Below, piece by piece: positions 25,709 to 34,778 of a stretch of DNA of 64,000 nucleotides (position 1 is its first letter; each line of letters starts with the position of its first letter). The notes beneath the pieces are model-generated. The model searched no databases. It was not told the origin of the DNA and worked only from the letters and a program-made list of their open reading frames with translations. This DNA is from Bacillus massiliigorillae. Its GTDB lineage: Bacteria > Bacillota > Bacilli > Bacillales > DSM-1321. The stretch spans positions 58,562-122,561 of the forward strand of contig NZ_HG428743.1 in assembly GCF_000380245.2 (NCBI RefSeq). Direction: 5' to 3'. A program made the position numbers and the translations under genes.

Positions 25709-26977
25709 TTACCATTTAACCCAAAGTTCTTTTGGTCCACGTGCAAACATATTCACAACGATAGGTTTTACTTCATCCTCAGCCTTCTGAAGATCTGGCA
25801 GACGTTTAGCAAATTCTTCGAGTATCACTCGAACCTCAAGGCGTGCAAGTGGAGCACCAAGACAGAAATGTTTTCCAAAGCCAAATCCTAAGTGGTTCTT
25901 CGAATTTTTTCGTTGAATATCAAACTTTTCTGGGTCTTCAAACATGTCTTCATCACGGCCTGATGATGCCATTACTAGCATGATATTTCCACCTTCAGGA
26001 ATCTCTACACCACCGATATTCACTGCTTTAAGCGCACGTCGTCTCCAGTAGAAAACAGGAGGATCATAGCGCATAACTTCCTCTATCACATTCGGGATGA
26101 TGCTTTTATCAGCACAAATCTTATCCCAGGCATCTCTTTCGGTAAGCAAAGCACGAAGAGTGTTGCCTGCTAGATTAGTCGTCGTTTCATGGCCAGCGAA
26201 CAGAAGACCGTATAGGATTCCCGCAATTTCTTCCAAGGATAATATGTTCTCATCATCATTTCGATAACGAAGCAAATCTCCTAGGAAATTATCTGGTGTA
26301 ACCTCGCTTTCTGCGACCTCTTTTACCATGTTTTTAGATAATCTCCAAAAATCCACTGACGCATGAGCTTCTTTTTGTTGCTCTTCTTCTGTGAGATCAC
26401 CGAATTTCAAATACATACGCTTCTCAGAAAGTAGCTTAATCTCAGAGATATATTTTTTCGGAAAACCTAGGAATTCGAAGAGAACCTCTGCTGGAAATTC
26501 AAAGAACATGTCTGCTACTAAATCGGCTTTTTCCTTGTCAATAAAACGATCAATGTATTTATTAACAAGAGCCCGCACCTTCGACTCCATTTCATTTACA
26601 CGCTTTGGAACAAACGCAAAGTTAATCGGTCTACGAATTTTTTTATGTTCAGGGTCATCATTGGTGACTGTATTTTTCGGGTTAACCTCGCCATCCTTAA
26701 GGATTTGGAGAGCCTTTGGAGATAACGAAACAAGGGCTTCCTTGAGAATCTTCGATGAAAACGTCGCCGGATCAGCCAGAATCTTTTTAATGTCAGCATA
26801 GCGTGTTACAACCCAGTAGTTTAGCTCAGGATGATAAAATACAGGTTCGTTCTGTCGAATATTTTCCCAATAAGGAAATGGATCTGCCCAATAGTCTTGG
26901 TCGAAAGGTTTAAATTCACTTCCCGTACCATGAAACGGACATTTACCAGTAGTTGCAGCATTATTTTCAATCATCAT
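25709..26977 (-). CDS. Cytochrome P450
   Basis: 422 aa from ATG at 26977 (GGGAGG upstream). Soluble bacterial P450: I-helix AGHETTTN near residue 260, ExxR in EEVMRY about 300, and the heme-ligand loop GFGFGKHFCLGAPLAR with the thiolate Cys. No fused reductase, so it needs a ferredoxin such as the one at 16397-16645. Bacterial P450s of this type hydroxylate terpenes, fatty acids and polyketides. Its neighbours (two SDRs, lactonase-like hydrolases, Baeyer-Villiger-like enzyme) point to first-step hydroxylation of an alicyclic or terpenoid growth substrate. Confidence 0.95.
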   Translation of the reverse strand: MMIENNAATTGKCPFHGTGSEFKPFDQDYWADPFPYWENIRQNEPVFYHPELNYWVVTRYADIKKILADPATFSSKILKEALVSLSPKALQILKDGEVNPKNTVTNDDPEHKKIRRPINFAFVPKRVNEMESKVRALVNKYIDRFIDKEKADLVADMFFEFPAEVLFEFLGFPKKYISEIKLLSEKRMYLKFGDLTEEEQQKEAHASVDFWRLSKNMVKEVAESEVTPDNFLGDLLRYRNDDENILSLEEIAGILYGLLFAGHETTTNLAGNTLRALLTERDAWDKICADKSIIPNVIEEVMRYDPPVFYWRRRALKAVNIGGVEIPEGGNIMLVMASSGRDEDMFEDPEKFDIQRKNSKNHLGFGFGKHFCLGAPLARLEVRVILEEFAKRLPDLQKAEDEVKPIVVNMFARGPKELWVKW

Positions 26978-27028
26978 ACATTTTTCCTCCCTCAATAAAG
27001 TGAATTAGAGCTATTGGCAGTAACCAAA

Positions 27029-27081
27029 TGAGGGAGACCCTGGATGCCCAAATCTAATGGCCGTATTCGGGTCTCACCTCA
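27029..27081. promoter_or_regulatory. Long-stem hairpin between MFS and P450 genes
   Basis: Arms TGAGGGAGACCC and GGGTCTCACCTCA pair over 12 bp with one bulge, with a 28-nt loop. It lies between two co-directional genes of the same run and lacks a strong T-tract; possible attenuator or processing site. Confidence 0.4.
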
Positions 27082-27153
27082 CTTTTTCATACACGATTCG
27101 GAGCAATCTTCCCTTTTAACTAGGGGATATCATTAAAAATAACATACCTGTGT

Positions 27154-28407
27154 TTAGCCTGTCGGCAATTCTTCACTGTGAGTTATCGTCTTTCTAATAT
27201 GCGTATCTGGCTTACAGAATAAAGAGAAAACCAAACCGAAGACGACTAATAGCGAGCCCATAAATAGGATTGAATAGTTAAATCCAAGTGCTTCATTCGT
27301 ACCGGCAAATTGCACAATGAATCCAGTCACGATGGGTCCAACAATCCCTGCAAATTGGGCGCAACCCGTCCCCACACCGAGGATTAACCCTTTTCTTTCA
27401 GGCAGCAAGCTCGTCGCAATTGGCACCCACAGGATAAACACGGCATGTATCATCGCTTTAGCAAAAATCATGGCGATAAGGATATAGATAGGATTGTTAA
27501 TAAAAGTAATCGAGTATAACAGGATACCTGACACAACGGCACCGATACCGGCAACCATAACTCGCGCTTTGCGCAAGCTGCGGTGTTTCTGGAATAAACG
27601 ATCAGAATACCAAGCAATTACTAACGTTAATATAGAATACGAAATACCTAAGACGGATGAAAAATACCCCATCTCAGTTGGCGTTAAATGGACTGCTTTC
27701 ACCAAAAAGGCCGGTAAAAAGGATTGTGTCCACACCAAAACCCAATAGGTTGAAAAAAGAACAAGACAAACCATGACAAAAGGACGTGATAGTAGGATAG
27801 GATAGGTTTCTGACCATTTTAACTTTGGCAATTCCGTCTTCTCAGCCTTCTCGGAAGCTGGCTTATCCTTCCCTAACCATATCCACAAGATAACCCAAAC
27901 TATACTAATTACACTTAAAACGCCAAATGTATGTCTCCAACCCAATTGTTGAATACCAAGAACAAGCAAAGGAGCCATTACTAAACTTCCTACTGCACCG
28001 CCGGCATTGACGAGAGAAACAGCAAAACTAAGACGTTCTGGCGGAAACCACTTGCTTACATGATTGTTCGAAGTGGGAGAATACGGACCTTCGAAAGCAC
28101 CTAACGCCACTCTCATTAAAATTAACGTGTATAACCCTGTAATAAGAAATGCGCCGGATTGAATGAACGACCAAGCAATTAACATGATTGTCAACAACAA
28201 TTTAGTTCCAATCCGGTCAGCTAATGCTGATCCGAATATTCCTGAAACCATAAAGAGCCAGAAAAAACTACTGCTTACCAATCCCCATTGTGCGTAGCTT
28301 AGATTAAACTCTTCCATAATTGGAACTGCTGCATATCCCGCAACCATTTTGTCAGCAAAGTTTATAACCATACCCATAAACAAAAATGCAACTATACCCC
28401 AGCGCAT
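27154..28407 (-). CDS. MFS transporter (anion:cation symporter-like)
   Basis: 417 aa from ATG at 28407 (GAGGAG upstream; an in-frame TTG at 28428 is an alternative). Twelve membrane helices; early MRWGIVAFLFMGMVINFADK, and GSALADRIGTKLLL as the MFS loop 2-3 motif. The AYAAVP-like start, MFVMVCLV-type helices and EGPYSPTSNNHVSKWFPPERL resemble the ACS family that imports organic acids (glucarate, phthalate, sialate relatives). Likely uptake of the island's substrate. Confidence 0.88.
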   Translation of the reverse strand: MRWGIVAFLFMGMVINFADKMVAGYAAVPIMEEFNLSYAQWGLVSSSFFWLFMVSGIFGSALADRIGTKLLLTIMLIAWSFIQSGAFLITGLYTLILMRVALGAFEGPYSPTSNNHVSKWFPPERLSFAVSLVNAGGAVGSLVMAPLLVLGIQQLGWRHTFGVLSVISIVWVILWIWLGKDKPASEKAEKTELPKLKWSETYPILLSRPFVMVCLVLFSTYWVLVWTQSFLPAFLVKAVHLTPTEMGYFSSVLGISYSILTLVIAWYSDRLFQKHRSLRKARVMVAGIGAVVSGILLYSITFINNPIYILIAMIFAKAMIHAVFILWVPIATSLLPERKGLILGVGTGCAQFAGIVGPIVTGFIVQFAGTNEALGFNYSILFMGSLLVVFGLVFSLFCKPDTHIRKTITHSEELPTG

Positions 28408-28599
28408 AAACAATTCACTCCTCGACAATTAGAATCTATCTTCACAACACGCTGTTGCTTCTCAATGGTTGCGCTTTCATTCCTTTGGCAGTTTCCCTAT
28501 TCATTTGTTAGGATCTATTGTCCAGAAATCAGTCATGAAAGAATGATTATTCTGCATGTTCCGGACATACTAAGGCTTTCTTTGTGATTTTGCGTTATA

Positions 28600-28780
28600 T
28601 ACAAAAAATAATTTCATTTGTTCGTTGAAAGTTCTTTTCGTTCGTCACGCATTTGAATTCGCAATTTCGTAGTCTACATTACTAAGGGGCTCATCGAGTA
28701 ATAACAGTTGAGGTTTTCGCACCAGGCTTCGAGTAAGGGCAATCCTTTGTTGTTGCCCTCCACTCACTTCCCTGGGTCGG
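28600..28780 (-). pseudogene. Fragment of an ABC transporter ATPase
   Basis: The minus strand reads PREVSGGQQQRIALTRSLVR then KPQLLLLDEPLSNVD, the signature and Walker B of an import ATPase (MalK/PotA type). A frameshift follows, after which another frame gives KLRIQMRDERKEL. No Walker A or C-terminal domain remains nearby. It sits between the MFS gene and an alpha/beta hydrolase; the rest of 28429-28921 shows no gene. Confidence 0.8.
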
Positions 28781-28921
28781 TGTTATTATAAAATAAACGA
28801 TAGGAAAACTAGGTAATTAGTAATAACTAATCTAACTGTGCCCACCATGGTTGACTCACGGAACACGCTTTTACCTTGTTGTTTTCCCGTTCATATTTTA
28901 ATAGATTGCGAGAGTTAAAGC

Positions 28922-29728
28922 TTATCGATGTACGACGCTGCTCGTTTTCAGGAAGTCTCGAATGAATGTGATAACTTCCTCAGTCTGTTCAACATCAACT
29001 AGATGTGAAGCGTTTTCAATAACTTTCAACTCAGAGTTGGCAATACGGCTACGGAATTCTTCCCCATATACGACTGGGATTAATCCGTCTTGTTTGCCCC
29101 AAATCAATAGCGTTTGTGCCTTAATACGGTGGATTCGTGACTTTAACCCTTTATCAGGGATAGGCCATAAAAACTTGGCTGCTGCTACTTGATTTGAGAT
29201 TCGCTGAATCATCAGCTCTGTTCTCTCATCGATGTCTTCTGGAACATAACGCATCATTTGTGCGGCTGGTGAATCTTGATTCAATACGACAAGTCTAATA
29301 AGTTCCTCTGGCAGCATCGCAAACATATCTGGAATTGGATGTTCTTCCATAAACAATCCTGTCGGAGCGATAGCCACTAATTGCTTCACTCGACTTTGAT
29401 CGGTCGCTGCTAGTTCTGCCGCAATCATACCGCCCAACGAATGACCAATGACATGGGCCGATTCAAGTCCAAGTTCATCAAATAAATCGTAATAGCAAAG
29501 AATCAAATCCCATAAATCCCGGATTGTCTCAAGCCCTGTCGATGCCCCTGTTCCAGGTAAGTGAGGGGCGTACACTTGATAATGATTGGACAGTTCATCT
29601 AGAAACTGATTCCACTTTAACCCTTCAATATTATGCAAAAACACAACAGGTTCTCCCTGCCCTGCAATTTCCACTTCAAAAGAAACATTTTCATTTACTT
29701 TAACAATTTTGCTAATCGGCTGTGCCAT
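28922..29728 (-). CDS. Alpha/beta hydrolase
   Basis: 268 aa from ATG at 29728, preceded by GAGGAGGG; a longer frame would start before the upstream stop. VVFLHNIEGLKWNQFLDEL, HLPGTGAS, nucleophile GHSLGGMIA (Ser about 108), IWGKQDGLIP with the acid and NASHLVDVEQTEE with the His. Immediately downstream (33 bp) of the luciferase-like monooxygenase, and the same two genes occur as a decayed pair near ribR, so it probably opens the ester or lactone the monooxygenase makes. Confidence 0.87.
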   Translation of the reverse strand: MAQPISKIVKVNENVSFEVEIAGQGEPVVFLHNIEGLKWNQFLDELSNHYQVYAPHLPGTGASTGLETIRDLWDLILCYYDLFDELGLESAHVIGHSLGGMIAAELAATDQSRVKQLVAIAPTGLFMEEHPIPDMFAMLPEELIRLVVLNQDSPAAQMMRYVPEDIDERTELMIQRISNQVAAAKFLWPIPDKGLKSRIHRIKAQTLLIWGKQDGLIPVVYGEEFRSRIANSELKVIENASHLVDVEQTEEVITFIRDFLKTSSVVHR

Positions 29729-29760
29729 GTTTTCACCCTCCTCATCCATTAAAATGTCCA

Positions 29761-31017
29761 CTACGGCTGTGTAATCGGTTCTTGTACTTCTTCTTTCCTA
29801 AACCCTTTTGGCCAATAATGTGATGGATCCCATTCACTGTGAATATCTTGTAAATGTGGCATTACTTCTTCAGCAAACAGCTGCATATTTTTCCGTGTTA
29901 GCCAATGAGGCATAGAACCTGCGTGCATCAAGCTGACAACGTTTCCAACACGAACAGTCTTTAAAACTTCCTTCAAGCGATCGCGAACTGTAGCCGGTGA
30001 TCCTGCTATGATAAAACCTTCATCAATTAAATCCTGCCAAGTCATCGAACCGTCTTTCAGCATATCGCCCGGTCTTTTCTTCGATCCGTCAAACTGGGAA
30101 CGAAGCCCTGCTCGTAAACTTTTGACTGTGCGGTAACCAGGAGCTTCAGCAAATCGACGATCAGTGTGCATACATTTATTGAAGAAGTAACGGATATGTT
30201 CCTCATATTCAAGTTGAGCTCGCTCGTCAGTCTCAGAAACAAAAATGAATTGGCAAATTCCTGTTTTATACGGATTTCTGTCCCCACCTAACTCATCGTT
30301 ACGCTCCCAGAACGGTCCTAACACCTTATTGGCATATTTATGTCCGAAGTAACTAAGGAAAGAGAATGAATATTGGTTTTCGATACAGAAATCATACGTT
30401 TCCACACTGCCGCCGCCAGGAACCCAAACAGGTGGGTGCGGAGCTTGCGCTGGTCTTGGCCATGGATTAACGTAACGCAATTGATTGTACTTTCCATTAA
30501 ACATGAAGACCTCGTCACTCTTCCACGCCTTCATAATCAAGTCATGCGCTTCGTAGTATCTTTCTCGCAATTCTGCCGGATTAATTCCATACGCGTAATT
30601 TTGATCCATAGAGGTACCTACCGGGAATCCAGAGATTAGCTTTCCACCTGACAAAACATCTATCATGGCCATTTCTTCGGCTACTCGTGTAGGAGGATTG
30701 TATGAAGCCAAGCTGTTACCAAGTATGAGTAGGCTTGTTTTGTCGCTATTTCTTACTTTTCGAGATAAAATAGACGCCATCAAATTTGGGGATGGCATCA
30801 TGCCATAGGCATTGCTGTGGTGTTCATTAACACCGATGCCATCAAAGCCCAAATCAACCGCATACTCTAATTCATCTAAATAATCATGATACATGCGGTG
30901 TCCCAACTCCGGATTAAAGAGTGTTTTGGGAGGTGTTACCCATACGCTCGGATACTTCTCTTCAAAGTCTGAAGGTAATGAGCGATACGGCATGAAATGA
31001 AAGGCAATAAACTTCAT
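29761..31017 (-). CDS. Luciferase-like flavin-dependent monooxygenase (LLM class)
   Basis: 418 aa; ATG at 31017 after AGGAGGAAACC. TIM-barrel LLM family: MKFIAFHFMPYRSLPSDF, GFDGIGVNEHHSNAYGMMPSP, TSLLILGNSLASYNPPTRVAEE (in two parts), MIDVLSGGKLISGFPVGTS and late AGSPATVRDRL. Such enzymes use reduced flavin delivered by a separate reductase; members include alkanal monooxygenases and type II Baeyer-Villiger monooxygenases (camphor pathway). Two candidate flavin reductases lie in the island (15815 and 42765). A Baeyer-Villiger role is inferred from the hydrolase partner, P450 and SDRs, not proven. Confidence 0.88.
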   Translation of the reverse strand: MKFIAFHFMPYRSLPSDFEEKYPSVWVTPPKTLFNPELGHRMYHDYLDELEYAVDLGFDGIGVNEHHSNAYGMMPSPNLMASILSRKVRNSDKTSLLILGNSLASYNPPTRVAEEMAMIDVLSGGKLISGFPVGTSMDQNYAYGINPAELRERYYEAHDLIMKAWKSDEVFMFNGKYNQLRYVNPWPRPAQAPHPPVWVPGGGSVETYDFCIENQYSFSFLSYFGHKYANKVLGPFWERNDELGGDRNPYKTGICQFIFVSETDERAQLEYEEHIRYFFNKCMHTDRRFAEAPGYRTVKSLRAGLRSQFDGSKKRPGDMLKDGSMTWQDLIDEGFIIAGSPATVRDRLKEVLKTVRVGNVVSLMHAGSMPHWLTRKNMQLFAEEVMPHLQDIHSEWDPSHYWPKGFRKEEVQEPITQP

Positions 31018-31325
31018 AATGGTTTCCTCCTGAATTTACAAATTTTACTATCAGTCAGTTTCCTGTATGTTACATCACACCTACGAAGCTGTCTATTCCT
31101 TAAAAGTTGGGGGTTTTGGCGAATGTCCATTCAGTTTAACTAAAACGGCATATCTTCCTTGGGATGTGCAGTGTAACTCACATGCTGATTCTCTTAGGAG
31201 AAAAGAAAATGAATCTAACAAATAGATGGATAACAACCTTTTTTTGAAAGCGTTTTAAATTAAGTGGGTAAAAATTTGTTGATAATCATTGCTGTTATTA
31301 TTAAAAGGCACCGTATTTCACCCGA
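31018..31325 (-). promoter_or_regulatory. Intergenic region upstream of the monooxygenase, with cre-like site
   Basis: Holds no gene. Positions 31018-31170 match the DNA upstream of the decayed monooxygenase (18053-18200). A cre-like TGAAAGCGTTTTAA occurs at 31245-31258. No clear island repeat here, so the monooxygenase may be read through from the carboxylase genes or use a different promoter. Confidence 0.4.
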
Positions 31326-32924
31326 TTAACGCATAGTTCGGTGACTTAATCCAATCTGGCCTTTCGTTAGCTCATAAGCATCTTCCACCCAGTCGCATAG
31401 GATAGCACGTGTTTCGCTCGGCTCAATGATATCTACAATTCCGAACTTTTCAGCTGTACGGAATGGAGAAGCAAGCTTATGGTAGTAGCTTTCAAGCTCT
31501 TCACGACGTGCAATTGGATCCTCGGCAGCTGCAATTTCCCTTTTATACGCTGCTGCAACGCCGCCTTCAATTGGAACTGACCCCCAGCGTGCCGATGGCC
31601 AAGCAAAGCGATGGTTGAGTGAGCGACCTTCTGGGCCTTGTTTTGGTCCATGCGCACCACCACCAACACCGAAAGCACGACGGACAATAATCGAACACCA
31701 CGGAGCTTGAGCTTGTTCTATCGCTGCTATCGCTCGAATAGCTGCAGCCATAGTACCATTGCTTTCAGCTTCTAACCCCGTCATTACTCCTGGCTGATCG
31801 ACAAAATTAATAATCGGGATATGGAAGGTATCGCATAAGTCAACAAAACGTTCCATTTTCCGCGCCGACTGCAAAGTTAATGCTCCTCCCATAACAATTG
31901 GATCATTCGCCATCACACCTACGGTATAACCATTCAATCGCGCCAAGCATGTAATAGTGGAACCTCCAAAGTACCTTGAGATTTCAAACAATGACCCTTT
32001 ATCGAATACGGTTTCCAGTATTTTGCGAGGTTTATAGATTTTCCGTCGGTTTTTTGGAATAATTGAGTTCAATTCTTTATCGGCACGCTCTGGGTCATCA
32101 TCCGTCATTTTGCGTTCAGGAACTTCCCAAACATTTCGCGGCATATAAGATAGAAATTGACGCACTTGACGGAAGGCATCAGCTTCATCAACAGCTTCAT
32201 TGTTGACCACGCCACTCAAACGAGTGTGAACATATGAGCCTCCTAGTTCTTCCTTCGTTACATCCTGGTTAAGACCTTGCTTCACTACTGGAGGACCTGC
32301 AGCAAAAACTTGGCTCATATCTTTCACCATCACCGAAAAATGCGATAGCCCTACTTTGACCGCACCAAGACCTGCACAAGCACCTAACGCAACACCGACA
32401 ACGGGAACAGTACCCAAAAGAGAGATATTTGACCACATAGGATAACCTGGAATCTTTGTTCCTTGTATTTTTTCTAAATCTTTAACACTTCCGCCGGCCG
32501 TGTCTACCAAACGGATAAGTGGCATCTTAATCTCATGTGCCATACGCTCAGCATATACCCATTTCTCAGGAACAGCAGACTCAGAAGAACCAGCACGTAT
32601 CGTGAAATCATCACTCGATACAATAAGCTTCCTTCCATCGATTCGTCCTGTACCCATAATAGAATTGGACGGGGTGAATGATTCTAAATCTCCGTCTTTG
32701 TTGTATTTTCCTTTTCCTGCAATTTTTCCTAATTCACGAAAACTGTCATCATCAAGTAAAAGATCCACTCTCTCACGCGCAGTCAGCTTCCCTTTACTAT
32801 GCTGGTAGGCAATGGCTTCAGGGCCACCTAATGCGTCGGCTGCTTCGCGTCGGAACTGAAGCTCCTCCAGTTCTGGCGTCCAATCCGTCGCTGCTTCCGT
32901 TTTCTTTTTTTCAGTCGTTTCCAT
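31326..32924 (-). CDS. Acyl-CoA carboxylase carboxyltransferase subunit
   Basis: 532 aa; ATG at 32924 after AAGGGAGA. Crotonase-fold carboxyltransferase with N- and C-domains: KLTARERVDLLLDDDSFREL, GGSVKDLEKIQGTKIPG, and the acyl-CoA and biotin pockets around ACAGLGAVKVGLSHFSVMV and VDQPGVMTGLEAE. Similar in layout to propionyl-, methylcrotonyl- and geranyl-CoA carboxylase beta subunits and to B. subtilis YngE. Works with the biotin carboxylase at 19810 and carrier at 34295. Substrate unassigned; no HMG-CoA lyase or methylglutaconyl hydratase is in the window. Confidence 0.92.
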   Translation of the reverse strand: METTEKKKTEAATDWTPELEELQFRREAADALGGPEAIAYQHSKGKLTARERVDLLLDDDSFRELGKIAGKGKYNKDGDLESFTPSNSIMGTGRIDGRKLIVSSDDFTIRAGSSESAVPEKWVYAERMAHEIKMPLIRLVDTAGGSVKDLEKIQGTKIPGYPMWSNISLLGTVPVVGVALGACAGLGAVKVGLSHFSVMVKDMSQVFAAGPPVVKQGLNQDVTKEELGGSYVHTRLSGVVNNEAVDEADAFRQVRQFLSYMPRNVWEVPERKMTDDDPERADKELNSIIPKNRRKIYKPRKILETVFDKGSLFEISRYFGGSTITCLARLNGYTVGVMANDPIVMGGALTLQSARKMERFVDLCDTFHIPIINFVDQPGVMTGLEAESNGTMAAAIRAIAAIEQAQAPWCSIIVRRAFGVGGGAHGPKQGPEGRSLNHRFAWPSARWGSVPIEGGVAAAYKREIAAAEDPIARREELESYYHKLASPFRTAEKFGIVDIIEPSETRAILCDWVEDAYELTKGQIGLSHRTMR

Positions 32925-32975
32925 CTATTAATCTCCCTTCATTTTGGAAGGTTTCCCTTTGTGTCATCCAGCAGC

Positions 32976-34271
32976 TTATTTCCTTGTCAGATTTGCAACA
33001 TTTTCCACATCTGCTGAATATACCACATTTTGGGATTCCAAGTCCGTAATTTGCACTTCACTCCAGCCAAGTAAATCGGCTAGCACATCGCGTGTATCTC
33101 GTCCCACTTCACCGCCAAGCTGATAAACAGCGCCAGGTGTAGTAGAAAGCTTCGGCGCTACACCGATGACGGTCAGCTTGCCAAATTTTTCGTGGGGCAT
33201 TTCAATGAGCTGTTCACGCTCTCTGAAATGCGGGTCATCAAAAATATCCGCCATGGTGTACACACGTGAGGTTGGTACCGCAGCTTCCAGTAAAACGGCT
33301 TCAACTTCTTTGCCTGTATGCTCTTTTGTCCAAGCTGAAACAATTTCATCCATTTCATCAACCCGCACCGAGCGTGCCTTTTGTGTGCTATAACGAGAAT
33401 CGTTGGCAAGCTCCGGTTGTCCCATAGCCTTTGTAAGGCGACGGAAAACGGCATCGTTATTGGCGGCAATTAGTACATACTCGCCATCCTTGGTGAGATA
33501 AAGACTATTTGGAGCCGTATTCGGTAACTTTGCCCCCACTCTTTTAGGAACGATGCCAAGCTGTTCAAAAGCTGGAACGTGCGGCTCCATCAGACTGAAT
33601 GCAGCTTCGAACAAGGAAGCATCAATTACCTGTCCTTTTCCTGTCTTTTCTCGTTCAACCAGTGCCAGCATCGCACCAAAAGCAGCATACACGCCTGTCA
33701 GCTGGTCAGTAACGGCAAGTGCCACACGAGCTGGAGGAAGATTTGGTTCCCCTACCATATGTCTTACACCAGCCACTGCCTCGCTGGTAACACCGTAACC
33801 GGGACGAGGACTATAGGGACCAGTCTGGCCATACCCACTGATACGAACCATAATAAGCCCTGGGTTATCTCTCTTGATGTCTTCATAATCAAGTCCCAAC
33901 CTCTCCAATGTACCGGGACGAAAGTTTTCAATCACAATATCGATTTTAGTCATCAGTTCGCGTACAATATTCTGTCCAGCACTGGTCTTCATATCAACGG
34001 ACATAAGTCGTTTGTTGCGAAGAATAGTAGCTGCATAGAGCGAAACGTCATCGGCGTGCCGTCCCATATTTCGGACTGGATCACCAGATGGCGATTCAAC
34101 TTTAATGACCTCTGCTCCAAAGTCAGCTAGTAAGCGTGCGCAGAACGGGCCAGCAATAGTTGAACCTAGCTCCAGCACACGATACCCTGTCAAAGGACCT
34201 TGTGGTTTATTTAGCTGTAGAACTGATTGTCTGTCTTTATCTTCTTTTGGATGTTCCTGAGACATTTTCAT
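32976..34271 (-). CDS. Class III CoA-transferase (CaiB/BaiF family)
   Basis: 431 aa; ATG at 34271 after AAGGAGAGG. Family landmarks: GYRVLELGSTIAGPFCARLL, LADFGAEVIKVESPSGDPVR (with the catalytic Asp expected near VIDASLFEAAF), RPGTLERLGLDYEDIK, SGYGQTGPYSPRPGYG. These enzymes move CoA between carboxylates. In the island it would activate the acid freed by lactone hydrolysis before beta-oxidation. Just downstream of the biotin carrier gene and 52 bp upstream of the carboxyltransferase. Confidence 0.92.
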   Translation of the reverse strand: MKMSQEHPKEDKDRQSVLQLNKPQGPLTGYRVLELGSTIAGPFCARLLADFGAEVIKVESPSGDPVRNMGRHADDVSLYAATILRNKRLMSVDMKTSAGQNIVRELMTKIDIVIENFRPGTLERLGLDYEDIKRDNPGLIMVRISGYGQTGPYSPRPGYGVTSEAVAGVRHMVGEPNLPPARVALAVTDQLTGVYAAFGAMLALVEREKTGKGQVIDASLFEAAFSLMEPHVPAFEQLGIVPKRVGAKLPNTAPNSLYLTKDGEYVLIAANNDAVFRRLTKAMGQPELANDSRYSTQKARSVRVDEMDEIVSAWTKEHTGKEVEAVLLEAAVPTSRVYTMADIFDDPHFREREQLIEMPHEKFGKLTVIGVAPKLSTTPGAVYQLGGEVGRDTRDVLADLLGWSEVQITDLESQNVVYSADVENVANLTRK

Positions 34272-34294
34272 TCTACCTCTCCTTAAAAAGTGAT

Positions 34295-34516
34295 TTACTC
34301 CTCTAGAACAACTGCCAGATCACCTTCTGCTAGGCTATCTCCTTCCTGCACCTTGATTTCCTTCACAACACCTGCAGCAGGAGCCATAATTGGAATCTCC
34401 ATCTTCATTGATTCCATAATTAATAAAACATCCTCTTCCATTACTTGCTGACCTGCTTCTGTTTCGATTTTCCATACAGATCCCGATATTTCGGCTTTTA
34501 CTTGAATAAGTGCCAT
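34295..34516 (-). CDS. Biotin carrier protein of acyl-CoA carboxylase
   Basis: 73 aa from ATG at 34516, preceded by AAGGAGGGAGG. A stand-alone biotinyl domain with the biotinylated Lys in ESMKMEIP (about residue 39) and the usual hammerhead fold. The same size as B. subtilis YngHB. First gene of the carrier/CoA-transferase/carboxyltransferase run and 55 bp downstream of operator repeat B. Confidence 0.93.
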   Translation of the reverse strand: MALIQVKAEISGSVWKIETEAGQQVMEEDVLLIMESMKMEIPIMAPAAGVVKEIKVQEGDSLAEGDLAVVLEE

Positions 34517-34570
34517 ATAAGCATCCTCCCTCCTTCTCACTCTAATATTCAAAATAGTTAGAATATTATA

Positions 34571-34726
34571 TTTGTAATTATTTAAACATATAAAGAATTT
34601 CAATGTAAAATACGAATTTATAATATCAATATAAGTCTGAGTTATATTGGATTTTATTTAAACCGTTAGTGATGAAACCAAATTATGTTTCTATGACAGT
34701 TTATTAATTGGATGAAACAACATAAC
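34571..34726 (-). promoter_or_regulatory. Island promoter/operator repeat, copy B
   Basis: TGTAAAATACGAATTTATA plus AATATCAATATAAG, with AT-rich left part from TTTGTAATTATTTAAACAT. The match to copy C extends upstream through CTATGACAGTTTATTAATTG and GGATGAAACAACA, so the shared unit is about 150 bp. Confidence 0.65.
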
Positions 34727-34778
34727 TATACTATACCTTAGAAAGGACATGTTTACGGGAAGCTTTCTATTTCCCTAT

